Assembly (NCBI GenBank): GCA_963966185.1
Contig: CAWZYM010000172.1
Location: forward strand, 849,001 to 913,000
DNA length: 64,000 nucleotides
Origin: Rhabditoides inermis
Lineage: Eukaryota; Nematoda; Chromadorea; Rhabditida; Rhabditidae
Direction: 5' to 3'
Shown here: piece after piece, positions 35,490 through 47,349 of the stretch
Layout: every line of letters begins with the position of its first letter
Position numbering within the stretch: position 1 is the stretch's first letter
The notes under the pieces: model-generated
The model's database searches: none
What the model was told of the DNA's origin: nothing
The model's input: the letters and a program-made list of their open reading frames with translations, nothing else
Program-made: the position numbers and the translations under genes

Positions 35490-36279
35490 TTATGCAAAGT
35501 GGAAGGATCCAATAGAGAGATGGTTGTGTGTGGGTGGGAGGGAGTGTGAGAAGAATGGCTGTTGGACAGGAATGTAGACGTGACCCGATAGACGGCCAGT
35601 GTGCAGCAGTTCCCACCACACTCCATCCCTATCCACGCACTCGCAGACATCCACTCCGCTCATCCACATCCAAGACTCGATCGAATGGTAGACGTCGGAA
35701 GGCATAGCAGGAGACAGCTGCAAAGAGGGAATAGAAGGAGAATGGAGAGAGGGAGTAGAAGGAGAGTGAAGAGGAAGAGTCAGAGAACACTCAAAGAACA
35801 TGTCTGGAGAGAAAGGATCAGAGAACACTCACCTGTGCACTGAGAATATCCACGTGAGGCAGCATGCAGTTGAGCAGTTGCCGAACATTGCACACACAGT
35901 ACTTCCGACAGCTGTAATTACATTGGTATTAGTATGTATATTCAATAATAGTTATGACTCACCATCCTAGTTTGGAGTGACGAGTGAGGTCTATACAGGC
36001 GAAGTGAGTGATGTTCTCTCCTTCCATCTGCCACTCCACAGTCAACACATCGTTGGAGTGTTTGAGAGGGGAGAAGGCGAGATGGAGTCCGGATCGGGGA
36101 AGGAAGGCCCTCTGACTGACCACAAAGTGGTGGTAGAACAGAGACACACCACTCACAGACATCAGGTCCTAGGAACAGACATTAGAATACACAAAACAAC
36201 AGAAGACATGGGAACTCACTTTAGCAGGAAGGTACTGGAAGATGTCGAAGAGAATCTCGTTGGGGAGAAGATCGAGCAT
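35490..36279 (-). CDS. F-box protein, copy A (190 aa)
   Basis: Exons: 36220-36279, 35963-36168, 35833-35911, 35490-35717, all in phase. The N-terminus MLDLLPNEILFDIFQYLPAK followed by DLMSVSGVSLFYHHFV is a typical F-box (Leu-Pro ... Ile-Phe ... Leu ... Val-x-x-x-Phe). It would bind SKP1 in an SCF ubiquitin ligase. The rest (HSKLGCCRKYCVCNVRQLL, then WWELLHTGRLSGHVYI) has no repeat domain I recognise. It lies about 660 bp downstream of the duplicated RasGAP 3' exons on the same strand. The protein is identical to copy B. Confidence 0.82.
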
Positions 36280-36937
36280 GGTTGAATCGAGTGTGGAGTG
36301 ATTAGTTGAACTGTCGGTTTGTTTATATGCTCACTCTCGCCACAGTGGATAATTGGAGATGCGAGTTTTCGGGCGGTGAGAGACAGTGAGTTTGTGTCGA
36401 ATGGTGCCTGTGGCAACGTAGTGATGTCTCTTGGGAACGCTTCTCTGTCTTTTGATGCCGCCGGTATCATGAACAATTATGTACACATAAAACAAATACT
36501 TTGATCGAACACTAAGTCTATTTTAATCAACCACACAAAAAGTGATAAAACTTTATGTACTGCATCGAAATCTGTGTAAGCGTGTAAATATGCGAGTCGA
36601 ATAGACACAATAAATATGATAATATGCGTTTTGGATAAAGCGTGTAGTTCAAATCGCAATACAAACAGAGAGAGAGAGGTTACAGTACTCGAGTGTGAGA
36701 GAGCGCAGATGACGAGGGTACTACAGTAGTCTACTAGTCTGCGTCTCTGCCGCGAATGACTCGAAAAGAGAAGGAAGACAGAGAGGAGGACACAGGGATC
36801 GCATCAGTGCACACAGATATTTTACAAATATTACAATCTTCGCTGATTATATCACAATTCATTGTATATGTTGACCGCGTCTGTGAGAGAGTGTGTATGG
36901 GAGAGAGGGTCAGACGAGCAGACAGTTGATCAGCTGA

Positions 36938-37758
36938 TCAGCACGGGTTGCGGCTTCTCTGCTGCAGGTCCAAAGAGCTGAGAGAGTCATAGCTGTCTTC
37001 CGACGCACCAGAGTCCACGAACTGAAGGGGTACGATAAGTCTCTCTCTCTTTCTCTCTCTTTCTCTCTCCCCCCCCTCTCTATCTCTCACCTTTGCATCT
37101 ACCGTCCTCATCCGCACAGCCTCCTTGACAGGCGTTCTCTCCATGCTCCTCTTCAACTCGTGGTTTTCCCGAATCAGACGTTCGATCTCTCTCTTCTGAT
37201 TCTCGATGATCTCCTGCAAAGTAATCGTTAACATCAATCAATAAAGACCATACAGTTTGAGTCAGGGTTATCCAAAAATTTGCGCATGAGCGATAGTTTT
37301 CGATCTACCTCGCTACTCGAAATACCGTCTCTCGTGTCTTGCGCGCTAATGTCACGAGCTCCGTCTCTCTCATCTATCATCTATCCCTCACAATCAGCTC
37401 GAGACTTGCGAGAAAAGACCACAACAACACCCAGTCCCCCTTTAACCTGCTGTCGCTGCTCGAATGTGTTGCTCTGCCATCCGATCATCTCCTCTCTCTC
37501 CCTCTTCTCGTTGTTGTTCTCCACTGTTGGATGCACGTCCATCATCGTCGGACGAATCATTGCAGTAGATGACGTCACCGCACGGTACGCACGCGGGTTA
37601 GTCCTGCAAGGGTAGAGGGAGGTAAGATCTCTCTTTCTCTCTCTTTCTCTCTCTCTCTCTTCTCTCACCTCGGAAGAGACGTCTTTCCACTGGACGATGA
37701 AGTGCTGTAGGGAGATGGCTGCTCCTCAGGCGGAAGAGAATAGACCTGGAAAGGAGAG

Positions 37759-37796
<38 letters not shown>

Positions 37797-38986
37797 AAGA
37801 GGGAGGGAAAGAAAGAAAGGGAGATCCCTACCGGTTGATGTAGTGTGTATCCGGGCGGACTGCTTCTCCTATACCCCGCCGGACTAGCAGGCGACCCCGC
37901 AAACACTGGATTCACAATCGTCAACGCTGCCCTGTCGACAGGCGACGAAGACGCCGACGAGTTGCTGTAGCTGCAATTTGCATATGATGATGACGTCATC
38001 GTCGTCTCCCTTTCCACTCACCTGCTATGATTGTGGCTCTGATATCCGCTGCTGGGAGGGGCGGCGCCTCCGATAGGCTCCAGTGCGTTGCCACTCGCCG
38101 CCTGAGGGTTGCCCCCGCCGCTGCGACGCTTCGGCTTCGGACGCGGCCGGTTCAGCCGGTTCTGAAGATTCATGCTACAGTAACCCACAGTATACCGACT
38201 ACCGTACCTCAGCCTCGTCGTCGCTGTCGGAGTCGCGTGGTTCGGCGCTGCTCGAGGAGGCTACCGTGTGATGGGAAGAACTGGCGCGGGAAGACGCAGT
38301 GCCGGTGTGCTCGCCAGCAGAGAACTGAAACGAATTGATGGATGTACGTTTCACTGAACAAATAATACGACCCTAACGTGAACAATACTAATGTGATAAT
38401 TTTGTAAGTATGTAGCGTACTCAATTGCAAAAATGAAAACAAATGAGCGTACCTCTCCCCTGACAGCGAATGCGCTCGGCAGAACGTAGTCGTCTGCTGT
38501 GTGTAGGCTGGTGGCAGCCCGATTGGCGGCGGTGGGCGGGGCCGCAGTGGGCGGGGCCACATGGGCCATTCCATAGGGCGGGGAGCGCGGATAGGCCGGC
38601 AGGTTCTGGTGGCGAGAAGATGCTTGCGAACTGCAAACGAAACGAGGATACTCAACATGAAATTATCATAACATATCTTCTCAAAATCAAACAGCAACCA
38701 GAATTACATTCTCAGTTTTAAGATGCATTAATAATCTAGCAGTGAAACATAACACTCACCCCCTCTCTCCATTCTCATAGTCGCTGGCTCCCCCACTGGC
38801 CGCTCGATCGCCCCTCCTCTGACGGACAGACGACAGATCCAACAGGATACCACGCAGCTCACTCACACGGGGCTCAGCCAGAGAGGACTTCTCGTGCACC
38901 TGCAGGGACATGTATTCCTTCCACTCTTCCACATATATAGTCAAATTCACAATAGGAAAAGCTAAAGTGAAGATGTGAAGATGTGA

Positions 38987-39041
<55 letters not shown>

Positions 39042-39911
39042 AAGGGAGAAAAAAAGAGAGGGAGAGGGAGAGAGAGAGGGAGAGGGAGAGAAAAAAGAGG
39101 GAGAGAGAGAGGGAGAGAGAGAAGGAGAGAGAGCGACTCCAACCTCTTTGGTCCACGCCTCCTCTAGGTAGGTGTTGATGAGACTGAGCTCCTTTCCCAG
39201 ATCGATCAGCACCTCAGCCGAAGCACGCTGGCTGGGGCCACTGAATCGGGATGACGTCATCTCTCTCTCTCTCTTTTTTCTCTCTTCTCTCTCTCTATCT
39301 CTACTCACCGACTGATCCTGAGTAGGAAATCGTGCATATGCTGCCACTCCCTCTCCACAAAAGAGTTCATGAACTCCATGTAACTCTCCTGAATGACAAA
39401 ACATAAACATTATAACAACAATATGTATATCTTTAGGCATACCTTTTATCAGCGGTACAAAGGAAAGTCAGTATAAATAAGAATGCAGTCCACTAAACAC
39501 CAGTCATAATATTCACCTTTCCACCGAAGCGCGTAAAGTTGGCGAGTGTCTGTAGTGTCTTGGCGACTAGGGTGAGAGAGCGAGCAGCCTGCTCCGAAGG
39601 ATACTCGGATACCTAGAAAGAGAACAATCAGTATGGAATCCGTGAATGGAATCCTCACATGTTTTCTATCCGTTATACGAGTGTAGTGACAGACAGATTA
39701 ACATTTCAGAGCAAATGAGAATCCATTGACTGACCAGGTTGAATAGGCTGGGCGAGAGTATGGCGGGGCAGAGGAATCGGAGGAAGATACTGGAGGAGAT
39801 GAGGTTGTCTGCCAGCTCTCCCCGGCCACTCCTCTCCAGACGACCACGAAGAGCCTCGAACACGTCACGCAGCTCCGATGGCATGTCCGCAGTGCTGCAA
39901 GTGACGTCATA

Positions 39912-39954
<43 letters not shown>

Positions 39955-39994
39955 ACTCACCTCTGTAGAATCCTGCTCCAAGCTCCCTCCACCA
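36938..39994 (-). pseudogene. Duplicated 3' exons of the gap-2-like RasGAP gene (5'-truncated)
   Basis: It carries the same exon series as 43715-46772, from the middle of the exon encoding [11 protein letters not shown] (cut at 39994) to the C-terminal coiled-coil exon (37091-37213) and last exon (36938-37021). RasGAP motifs such as FLRFLCPAI are intact and no frameshift was seen. However, there is no 5' part, no first exon and the split exon opens into minisatellite. It is either an orphan fragment or, less likely, an alternative 3' end reached by long-range splicing. Confidence 0.85.
38984..39132. repeat. GA-rich tract in duplicated RasGAP intron, copy A
   Basis: GA microsatellite with AAAAAGAG interruptions. 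Copy B (45765-45916) is longer by about 6 bp, one of the few differences between the duplicates. Confidence 0.9.
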
Positions 39995-40010
39995 TTGGGT
40001 GGAGGGAGCT
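39981..40010. other. Fold-back junction of the tandem duplication
   Basis: AGCTCCCTCCACC, spacer ATTG, then the exact complement GGTGGAGGGAGCT. The left half is RasGAP exon sequence. The right half is absent from the intact exon (46762-46790) and joins straight into minisatellite unit sequence at 40011. This looks like a short insertion copied from the broken end. Confidence 0.85.
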
Positions 40011-41679
40011 CGGCGCCTACATCGCACCTGCGCTGGACGCAGTCGGGGAGGGAGGGGGGGGGGGGGCGGTGCCCTGCGCGGCGCCTACATCGCACCTGCG
40101 CTGGACGCGGTCGGGGAGGGGGGGGAGACAGTGCCCTGCGCGGCGCCTACATCGCACCTGCGCTGGACGCGGTCGGGGAGGGGGGGGGGGGGAGACGGTG
40201 TCCTGCGCGGCGCCTACATCGCACCTGCGCTGGACGCGGTCGGGGAGGGGGGGGGGGGGAGACGGTGTCCTGCGCGGCGCCTACATCGCACCTGCGCTGG
40301 ACGCGGTCGGGGAGGGGGGGGGGGGAGACAGTGCCCTGCGCGGCGCCTACATCGCACCTGCGCTGGACGCGGTCGGGGAGGGGGGGAGACGGTGTCCTGC
40401 GCGGCGCCTACATCGCACCTGCGCTGGACGCGGTCGGGGAGGAAGGGGGGGGGGAGACGGTGTCCTGCGCGGCGCCTACATCGCACCTGCGCTGGACGCG
40501 GTCGGGGAGGAAGGGGGGGGGGGAGACGGTGCCCTGCGCGGCGCCTACATCGCACCTGCGCTGGACGCGGTCGGGGAGTGAGGGGGGGGGGAGACGGTGC
40601 CCTGCGCGGCGCCGACTGCGCTGGACGCGGTCGGGGAGGAAGGGGGGGGGGGGAGACGGTGCCCTGCGCGGCGCCTACATCGCACCTGCGCTGGACGCGG
40701 TCGGGGAGTGAGGGGGGGGGGGGAGACGGTGCCCTGCGCGGCGCCTACATCGCACCTGCGCTGGACGCGGTCGGGGAGGGGGGGGGGGGACGGTGCCCTG
40801 CGCGGCGCCTACATCGCACCTGCGCTGGACGCGGTCGGGGAGTGAGGGGGGGGGGGGAGACGGTGCCCTGCGCGGCGCCGACTGCGCTGGACGCGGTCGG
40901 GGAGTGAGGGGGGGGGGGGGAGACGGGGGGGGGGACGGTGCCCTGCGCGGCGCCTCGCACCTGCGCTGGACGCGGTCGGGGAGTGAGGGGGGGGGGGGGG
41001 GGAGACGGTGCCCTGCGCGGCGTCTACATCGCACCTGCGCTGGACGCGGTCGGGGAGGGAGGGGGGGGGGGGGAGACGGTGCCTGCGCGGCGCCTACATC
41101 GCACCTGCGCTGGACGCGGTCGGGGAGGGAGGGGGGGAGGGGAAGACGGTGACCTGCGCGGCGCCTACATCGCACCTGCGCTGGACGCGGTCGGGGAGGG
41201 GGGGGAGACGGTGCCCTGCGCGGCGCCTACATCGCACCTGCGCTGGACGCGGTCGGGGAGGGGGGGGGGAGACGGTGCCCTGCGCGGCGCCTACATCGCA
41301 CCTGCGCTGGACGCGGTCGGGGAGGGGGGGGAGACGGTGCCCTGCGCGGCGCCTACATCGCACCTGCGCTGGACGCGGTCGGGGAGGGGGGGGGGAGACG
41401 GTGCCCTGCGCGGCGCCTACATCGCACCTGCGCTGGACGCGGTCGGGGAGGGGGGGGGGAGACGGTGCCCTGCGCGGCGCCTACATCGCACCTGCGCTGG
41501 ACGCGGTCGGGGAGGGGGGGGGGAGACGGTGCCCTGCGCGGCGCCTACATCGCACCTGCGCTGGACGCGGTCGGGGAGGGGGGGGGGGGGAGACGGTGCC
41601 CTGCGCGGCGCCTACATCGCACCTGCGCTGGACGCGGTCGGGGAGGGGGGGGGGGGGGGGGCGGTGCCCTGCGCAAAGC
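40011..41679. repeat. Second minisatellite array (about 27 units)
   Basis: Same unit as the 13.3-kb array, and the unit-variant order is collinear with 33190-34911. One unit near 40905-40960 is rearranged, with a second G-run and a shortened core, relative to its partner. Both arrays end in the identical degenerate unit GCCCTGCGCAAAGCGCTGGA. Confidence 0.95.
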
Positions 41680-42266
41680 GCTGGACATTAACTGACTCTC
41701 TCGCTCATCCCTCGCCTTAAGAGCCTTCACATAGACGAATTGTCTAATATACCCTAGTTTGTATATATGCTAATCATCGACTCATTTCGTGTTCAAAGAG
41801 ACCGAGCGGTGGTTGCAACAATGGCACGGTATTGTCGTTGCTTGTGTAGATAAATTTAATCATTACATATTTTCTTTCGAAAGGACTAACAAAAGAGTAT
41901 ATAGTATTGTTCTATTATTCAGGGGGATAGTTGGAGGCGTTGTGCATTTGACTACAGCAATGAAGATTTCAGTTTTTTTCCGATTGCGGAACAATAAAAT
42001 TGCCACTAAAAAGAATGACTCCTAGGGGGGTCGAACCAACGACCGTGAGATTGAAATACGAAAGCTCTATCCACTGAGCCGCGTCCCCGGCGATATACAC
42101 TCTTATTTATACACTCCGCGTTAGGGGCGGGACTCCGCCGTAACGCAAACCTTTGATCATATATCTAATTCTGACATGTAGTACGACACTATCAAATATA
42201 TAACTTTTTATTAAAAACATTAGCTATGTACAATTCACCGGAGCAACTGATAGATCGTGTAATAAA
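41680..42266. other. Spacer downstream of F-box copy B
   Basis: Counterpart of 34912-35489, with one visible difference (ACTACAGCAATG near 41950 against ACTAAGCAATG near 35174). No coding exon. Confidence 0.5.
42023..42093 (-). pseudogene. tRNA-like relic, copy B
   Basis: Duplicate of the relic at 35246-35316, with the same D-arm and B-box and the same poor stems; carried along by the segmental duplication. Confidence 0.45.
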
Positions 42267-43056
42267 TTATGCAAAGTGGAAGGATCCAATAGAGAGATGG
42301 TTGTGTGTGGGTGGGAGGGAGTGTGAGAAGAATGGCTGTTGGACAGGAATGTAGACGTGACCCGATAGACGGCCAGTGTGCAGCAGTTCCCACCACACTC
42401 CATCCCTATCCACGCACTCGCAGACATCCACTCCGCTCATCCACATCCAAGACTCGATCGAATGGTAGACGTCGGAAGGCATAGCAGGAGACAGCTGCAA
42501 AGAGGGAATAGAAGGAGAATGGAGAGAGGGAGTAGAAGGAGAGTGAAGAGGAAGAGTCAGAGAACACTCAAAGAACATGTCTGGAGAGAAAGGATCAGAG
42601 AACACTCACCTGTGCACTGAGAATATCCACGTGAGGCAGCATGCAGTTGAGCAGTTGCCGAACATTGCACACACAGTACTTCCGACAGCTGTAATTACAT
42701 TGGTATTAGTATGTATATTCAATAATAGTTATGACTCACCATCCTAGTTTGGAGTGACGAGTGAGGTCTATACAGGCGAAGTGAGTGATGTTCTCTCCTT
42801 CCATCTGCCACTCCACAGTCAACACATCGTTGGAGTGTTTGAGAGGGGAGAAGGCGAGATGGAGTCCGGATCGGGGAAGGAAGGCCCTCTGACTGACCAC
42901 AAAGTGGTGGTAGAACAGAGACACACCACTCACAGACATCAGGTCCTAGGAACAGACATTAGAATACACAAAACAACAGAAGACATGGGAACTCACTTTA
43001 GCAGGAAGGTACTGGAAGATGTCGAAGAGAATCTCGTTGGGGAGAAGATCGAGCAT
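42267..43056 (-). CDS. F-box protein, copy B (190 aa)
   Basis: Exons: 42997-43056, 42740-42945, 42610-42688, 42267-42494, each 6777 bp from its partner in copy A and with the same translation. It sits about 660 bp past the stop of the full-length RasGAP gene. Being complete with its upstream flank, both copies could be expressed. The substrate-binding part is unassigned. Confidence 0.82.
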
Positions 43057-43714
43057 GGTTGAATCGAGTGTGGAGTGATTAGTTGAACTGTCGGTTTGTT
43101 TATATGCTCACTCTCGCCACAGTGGATAATTGGAGATGCGAGTTTTCGGGCGGTGAGAGACAGTGAGTTTGTGTCGAATGGTGCCTGTGGCAACGTAGTG
43201 ATGTCTCTTGGGAACGCTTCTCTGTCTTTTGATGCCGCCGGTATCATGAACAATTATGTACACATAAAACAAATACTTTGATCGAACACTAAGTCTATTT
43301 TAATCAACCACACAAAAAGTGATAAAACTTTATGTACTGCATCGAAATCTGTGTAAGCGTGTAAATATGCGAGTCGAATAGACACAATAAATATGATAAT
43401 ATGCGTTTTGGATAAAGCGTGTAGTTCAAATCGCAATACAAACAGAGAGAGAGAGGTTACAGTACTCGAGTGTGAGAGAGCGCAGATGACGAGGGTACTA
43501 CAGTAGTCTACTAGTCTGCGTCTCTGCCGCGAATGACTCGAAAAGAGAAGGAAGACAGAGAGGAGGACACAGGGATCGCATCAGTGCACACAGATATTTT
43601 ACAAATATTACAATCTTCGCTGATTATATCACAATTCATTGTATATGTTGACCGCGTCTGTGAGAGAGTGTGTATGGGAGAGAGGGTCAGACGAGCAGAC
43701 AGTTGATCAGCTGA

Positions 43715-44534
43715 TCAGCACGGGTTGCGGCTTCTCTGCTGCAGGTCCAAAGAGCTGAGAGAGTCATAGCTGTCTTCCGACGCACCAGAGTCCACGAACT
43801 GAAGGGGTACGATAAGTCTCTCTCTCTTTCTCTCTCTTTCTCTCTCCCCCCCTCTCTATCTCTCACCTTTGCATCTACCGTCCTCATCCGCACAGCCTCC
43901 TTGACAGGCGTTCTCTCCATGCTCCTCTTCAACTCGTGGTTTTCCCGAATCAGACGTTCGATCTCTCTCTTCTGATTCTCGATGATCTCCTGCAAAGTAA
44001 TCGTTAACATCAATCAATAAAGACCATACAGTTTGAGTCAGGGTTATCCAAAAATTTGCGCATGAGCGATAGTTTTCGATCTACCTCGCTACTCGAAATA
44101 CCGTCTCTCGTGTCTTGCGCGCTAATGTCACGAGCTCCGTCTCTCTCATCTATCATCTATCCCTCACAATCAGCTCGAGACTTGCGAGAAAAGACCACAA
44201 CAACACCCAGTCCCCCTTTAACCTGCTGTCGCTGCTCGAATGTGTTGCTCTGCCATCCGATCATCTCCTCTCTCTCCCTCTTCTCGTTGTTGTTCTCCAC
44301 TGTTGGATGCACGTCCATCATCGTCGGACGAATCATTGCAGTAGATGACGTCACCGCACGGTACGCACGCGGGTTAGTCCTGCAAGGGTAGAGGGAGGTA
44401 AGATCTCTCTTTCTCTCTCTTTCTCTCTCTCTCTCTTCTCTCACCTCGGAAGAGACGTCTTTCCACTGGACGATGAAGTGCTGTAGGGAGATGGCTGCTC
44501 CTCAGGCGGAAGAGAATAGACCTGGAAAGGAGAG

Positions 44535-44572
<38 letters not shown>

Positions 44573-45762
44573 AAGAGGGAGGGAAAGAAAGAAAGGGAGA
44601 TCCCTACCGGTTGATGTAGTGTGTATCCGGGCGGACTGCTTCTCCTATACCCCGCCGGACTAGCAGGCGACCCCGCAAACACTGGATTCACAATCGTCAA
44701 CGCTGCCCTGTCGACAGGCGACGAAGACGCCGACGAGTTGCTGTAGCTGCAATTTGCATATGATGATGACGTCATCGTCGTCTCCCTTTCCACTCACCTG
44801 CTATGATTGTGGCTCTGATATCCGCTGCTGGGAGGGGCGGCGCCTCCGATAGGCTCCAGTGCGTTGCCACTCGCCGCCTGAGGGTTGCCCCCGCCGCTGC
44901 GACGCTTCGGCTTCGGACGCGGCCGGTTCAGCCGGTTCTGAAGATTCATGCTACAGTAACCCACAGTATACCGACTACCGTACCTCAGCCTCGTCGTCGC
45001 TGTCGGAGTCGCGTGGTTCGGCGCTGCTCGAGGAGGCTACCGTGTGATGGGAAGAACTGGCGCGGGAAGACGCAGTGCCGGTGTGCTCGCCAGCAGAGAA
45101 CTGAAACGAATTGATGGATGTACGTTTCACTGAACAAATAATACGACCCTAACGTGAACAATACTAATGTGATAATTTTGTAAGTATGTAGCGTACTCAA
45201 TTGCAAAAATGAAAACAAATGAGCGTACCTCTCCCCTGACAGCGAATGCGCTCGGCAGAACGTAGTCGTCTGCTGTGTGTAGGCTGGTGGCAGCCCGATT
45301 GGCGGCGGTGGGCGGGGCCGCAGTGGGCGGGGCCACATGGGCCATTCCATAGGGCGGGGAGCGCGGATAGGCCGGCAGGTTCTGGTGGCGAGAAGATGCT
45401 TGCGAACTGCAAACGAAACGAGGATACTCAACATGAAATTATCATAACATATCTTCTCAAAATCAAACAGCAACCAGAATTACATTCTCAGTTTTAAGAT
45501 GCATTAATAATCTAGCAGTGAAACATAACACTCACCCCCTCTCTCCATTCTCATAGTCGCTGGCTCCCCCACTGGCCGCTCGATCGCCCCTCCTCTGACG
45601 GACAGACGACAGATCCAACAGGATACCACGCAGCTCACTCACACGGGGCTCAGCCAGAGAGGACTTCTCGTGCACCTGCAGGGACATGTATTCCTTCCAC
45701 TCTTCCACATATATAGTCAAATTCACAATAGGAAAAGCTAAAGTGAAGATGTGAAGATGTGA

Positions 45763-45825
<63 letters not shown>

Positions 45826-46695
45826 AAGGGAGAAAAAAAGAGAGGGAGAGGGAGAGAGAGAGGGAGAGGGAGAGAAAAAAGAGGGAGAGAGAGAGGGAGA
45901 GAGAGAAGGAGAGAGAGCGACTCCAACCTCTTTGGTCCACGCCTCCTCTAGGTAGGTGTTGATGAGACTGAGCTCCTTTCCCAGATCGATCAGCACCTCA
46001 GCCGAAGCACGCTGGCTGGGGCCACTGAATCGGGATGACGTCATCTCTCTCTCTCTCTTTTTTCTCTCTTCTCTCTCTCTATCTCTACTCACCGACTGAT
46101 CCTGAGTAGGAAATCGTGCATATGCTGCCACTCCCTCTCCACAAAAGAGTTCATGAACTCCATGTAACTCTCCTGAATGACAAAACATAAACATTATAAC
46201 AACAATATGTATATCTTTAGGCATACCTTTTATCAGCGGTACAAAGGAAAGTCAGTATAAATAAGAATGCAGTCCACTAAACACCAGTCATAATATTCAC
46301 CTTTCCACCGAAGCGCGTAAAGTTGGCGAGTGTCTGTAGTGTCTTGGCGACTAGGGTGAGAGAGCGAGCAGCCTGCTCCGAAGGATACTCGGATACCTAG
46401 AAAGAGAACAATCAGTATGGAATCCGTGAATGGAATCCTCACATGTTTTCTATCCGTTATACGAGTGTAGTGACAGACAGATTAACATTTCAGAGCAAAT
46501 GAGAATCCATTGACTGACCAGGTTGAATAGGCTGGGCGAGAGTATGGCGGGGCAGAGGAATCGGAGGAAGATACTGGAGGAGATGAGGTTGTCTGCCAGC
46601 TCTCCCCGGCCACTCCTCTCCAGACGACCACGAAGAGCCTCGAACACGTCACGCAGCTCCGATGGCATGTCCGCAGTGCTGCAAGTGACGTCATA

Positions 46696-46736
<41 letters not shown>

Positions 46737-46864
46737 ACTCACCTCTGTAGAATCCTGCTCCAAGCTCCCTCCACCATTCGCATCAGTCCGATTCTCTGCT
46801 TGTCCAGCTGGCTCGCACTCACTCCGGTTAGCTTCAGAGGGTCCACCTAGAGAGAGGGAGGGTT

Positions 46865-46919
<55 letters not shown>

Positions 46920-47318
46920 GAGAGAGAGAAAAGAGAGAGAGAGAGACTCACCTCGCAGTTCTCCTCCGACTCCAGCACATTCTTGACAAACTCGCCGAGC
47001 GTCTTCTGAAAACGGTTGTTACTTGATATGTGTTCAAACCAACAATATTAAATCGCAAATAAACAGTGGATGTGATCGAAACCGTGAACCATATATCTGC
47101 TAATACTAATTCATTCAATCGCAAAATTCAATATACAGTATCCTCGTTCAGTTTACAGTACCCCTAGCATACCTGCAGGTAGTCATCGGCGACTAGTTTC
47201 ATGTATGCCTCCATTGACTTGGTGGCCAGAGAGTTGCCGCGGAACATCAGATGATCGTTGTCTGCAAGGGTATGAGTCAACTCTCTCTCTCTCTCTCTCT
47301 CTACCTTTCTCTCTCTAT

Positions 47319-47349
<31 letters not shown>

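Larger units (their letters stand above)
33190..39994. repeat. Segmental tandem duplication, left copy
   Basis: This block matches 40011-46776 in order and almost base for base (offset about 6777-6784). It comprises the last ~1.7 kb of the minisatellite with the same unit-variant order, the tRNA-like relic, the F-box gene and the 3' exons of the RasGAP gene. Differences are mostly in GA/CT tract and G-run length. It is truncated inside a RasGAP exon at 39994. Confidence 0.93.
40011..46776. repeat. Segmental tandem duplication, right copy
   Basis: Same content and orientation as 33190-39994. This copy is continuous with the rest of the RasGAP gene to the right, so it is the parental 3' end or its equal. 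The protein-coding exons compared have identical translations, so the event is very recent or the copies are homogenised. Confidence 0.93.

Noticed and set aside
35601..36285. Plus-strand frames over the F-box genes (also 42378-43062)
   Set aside because: They are shadows of the minus-strand F-box exons, whose splice sites and F-box motif fit.
21566..41679. CRISPR-like appearance (regular repeats)
   Set aside because: There are no unique spacers. The whole 62-66 bp unit repeats, the genes around it are spliced and eukaryotic, and no cas genes are present.
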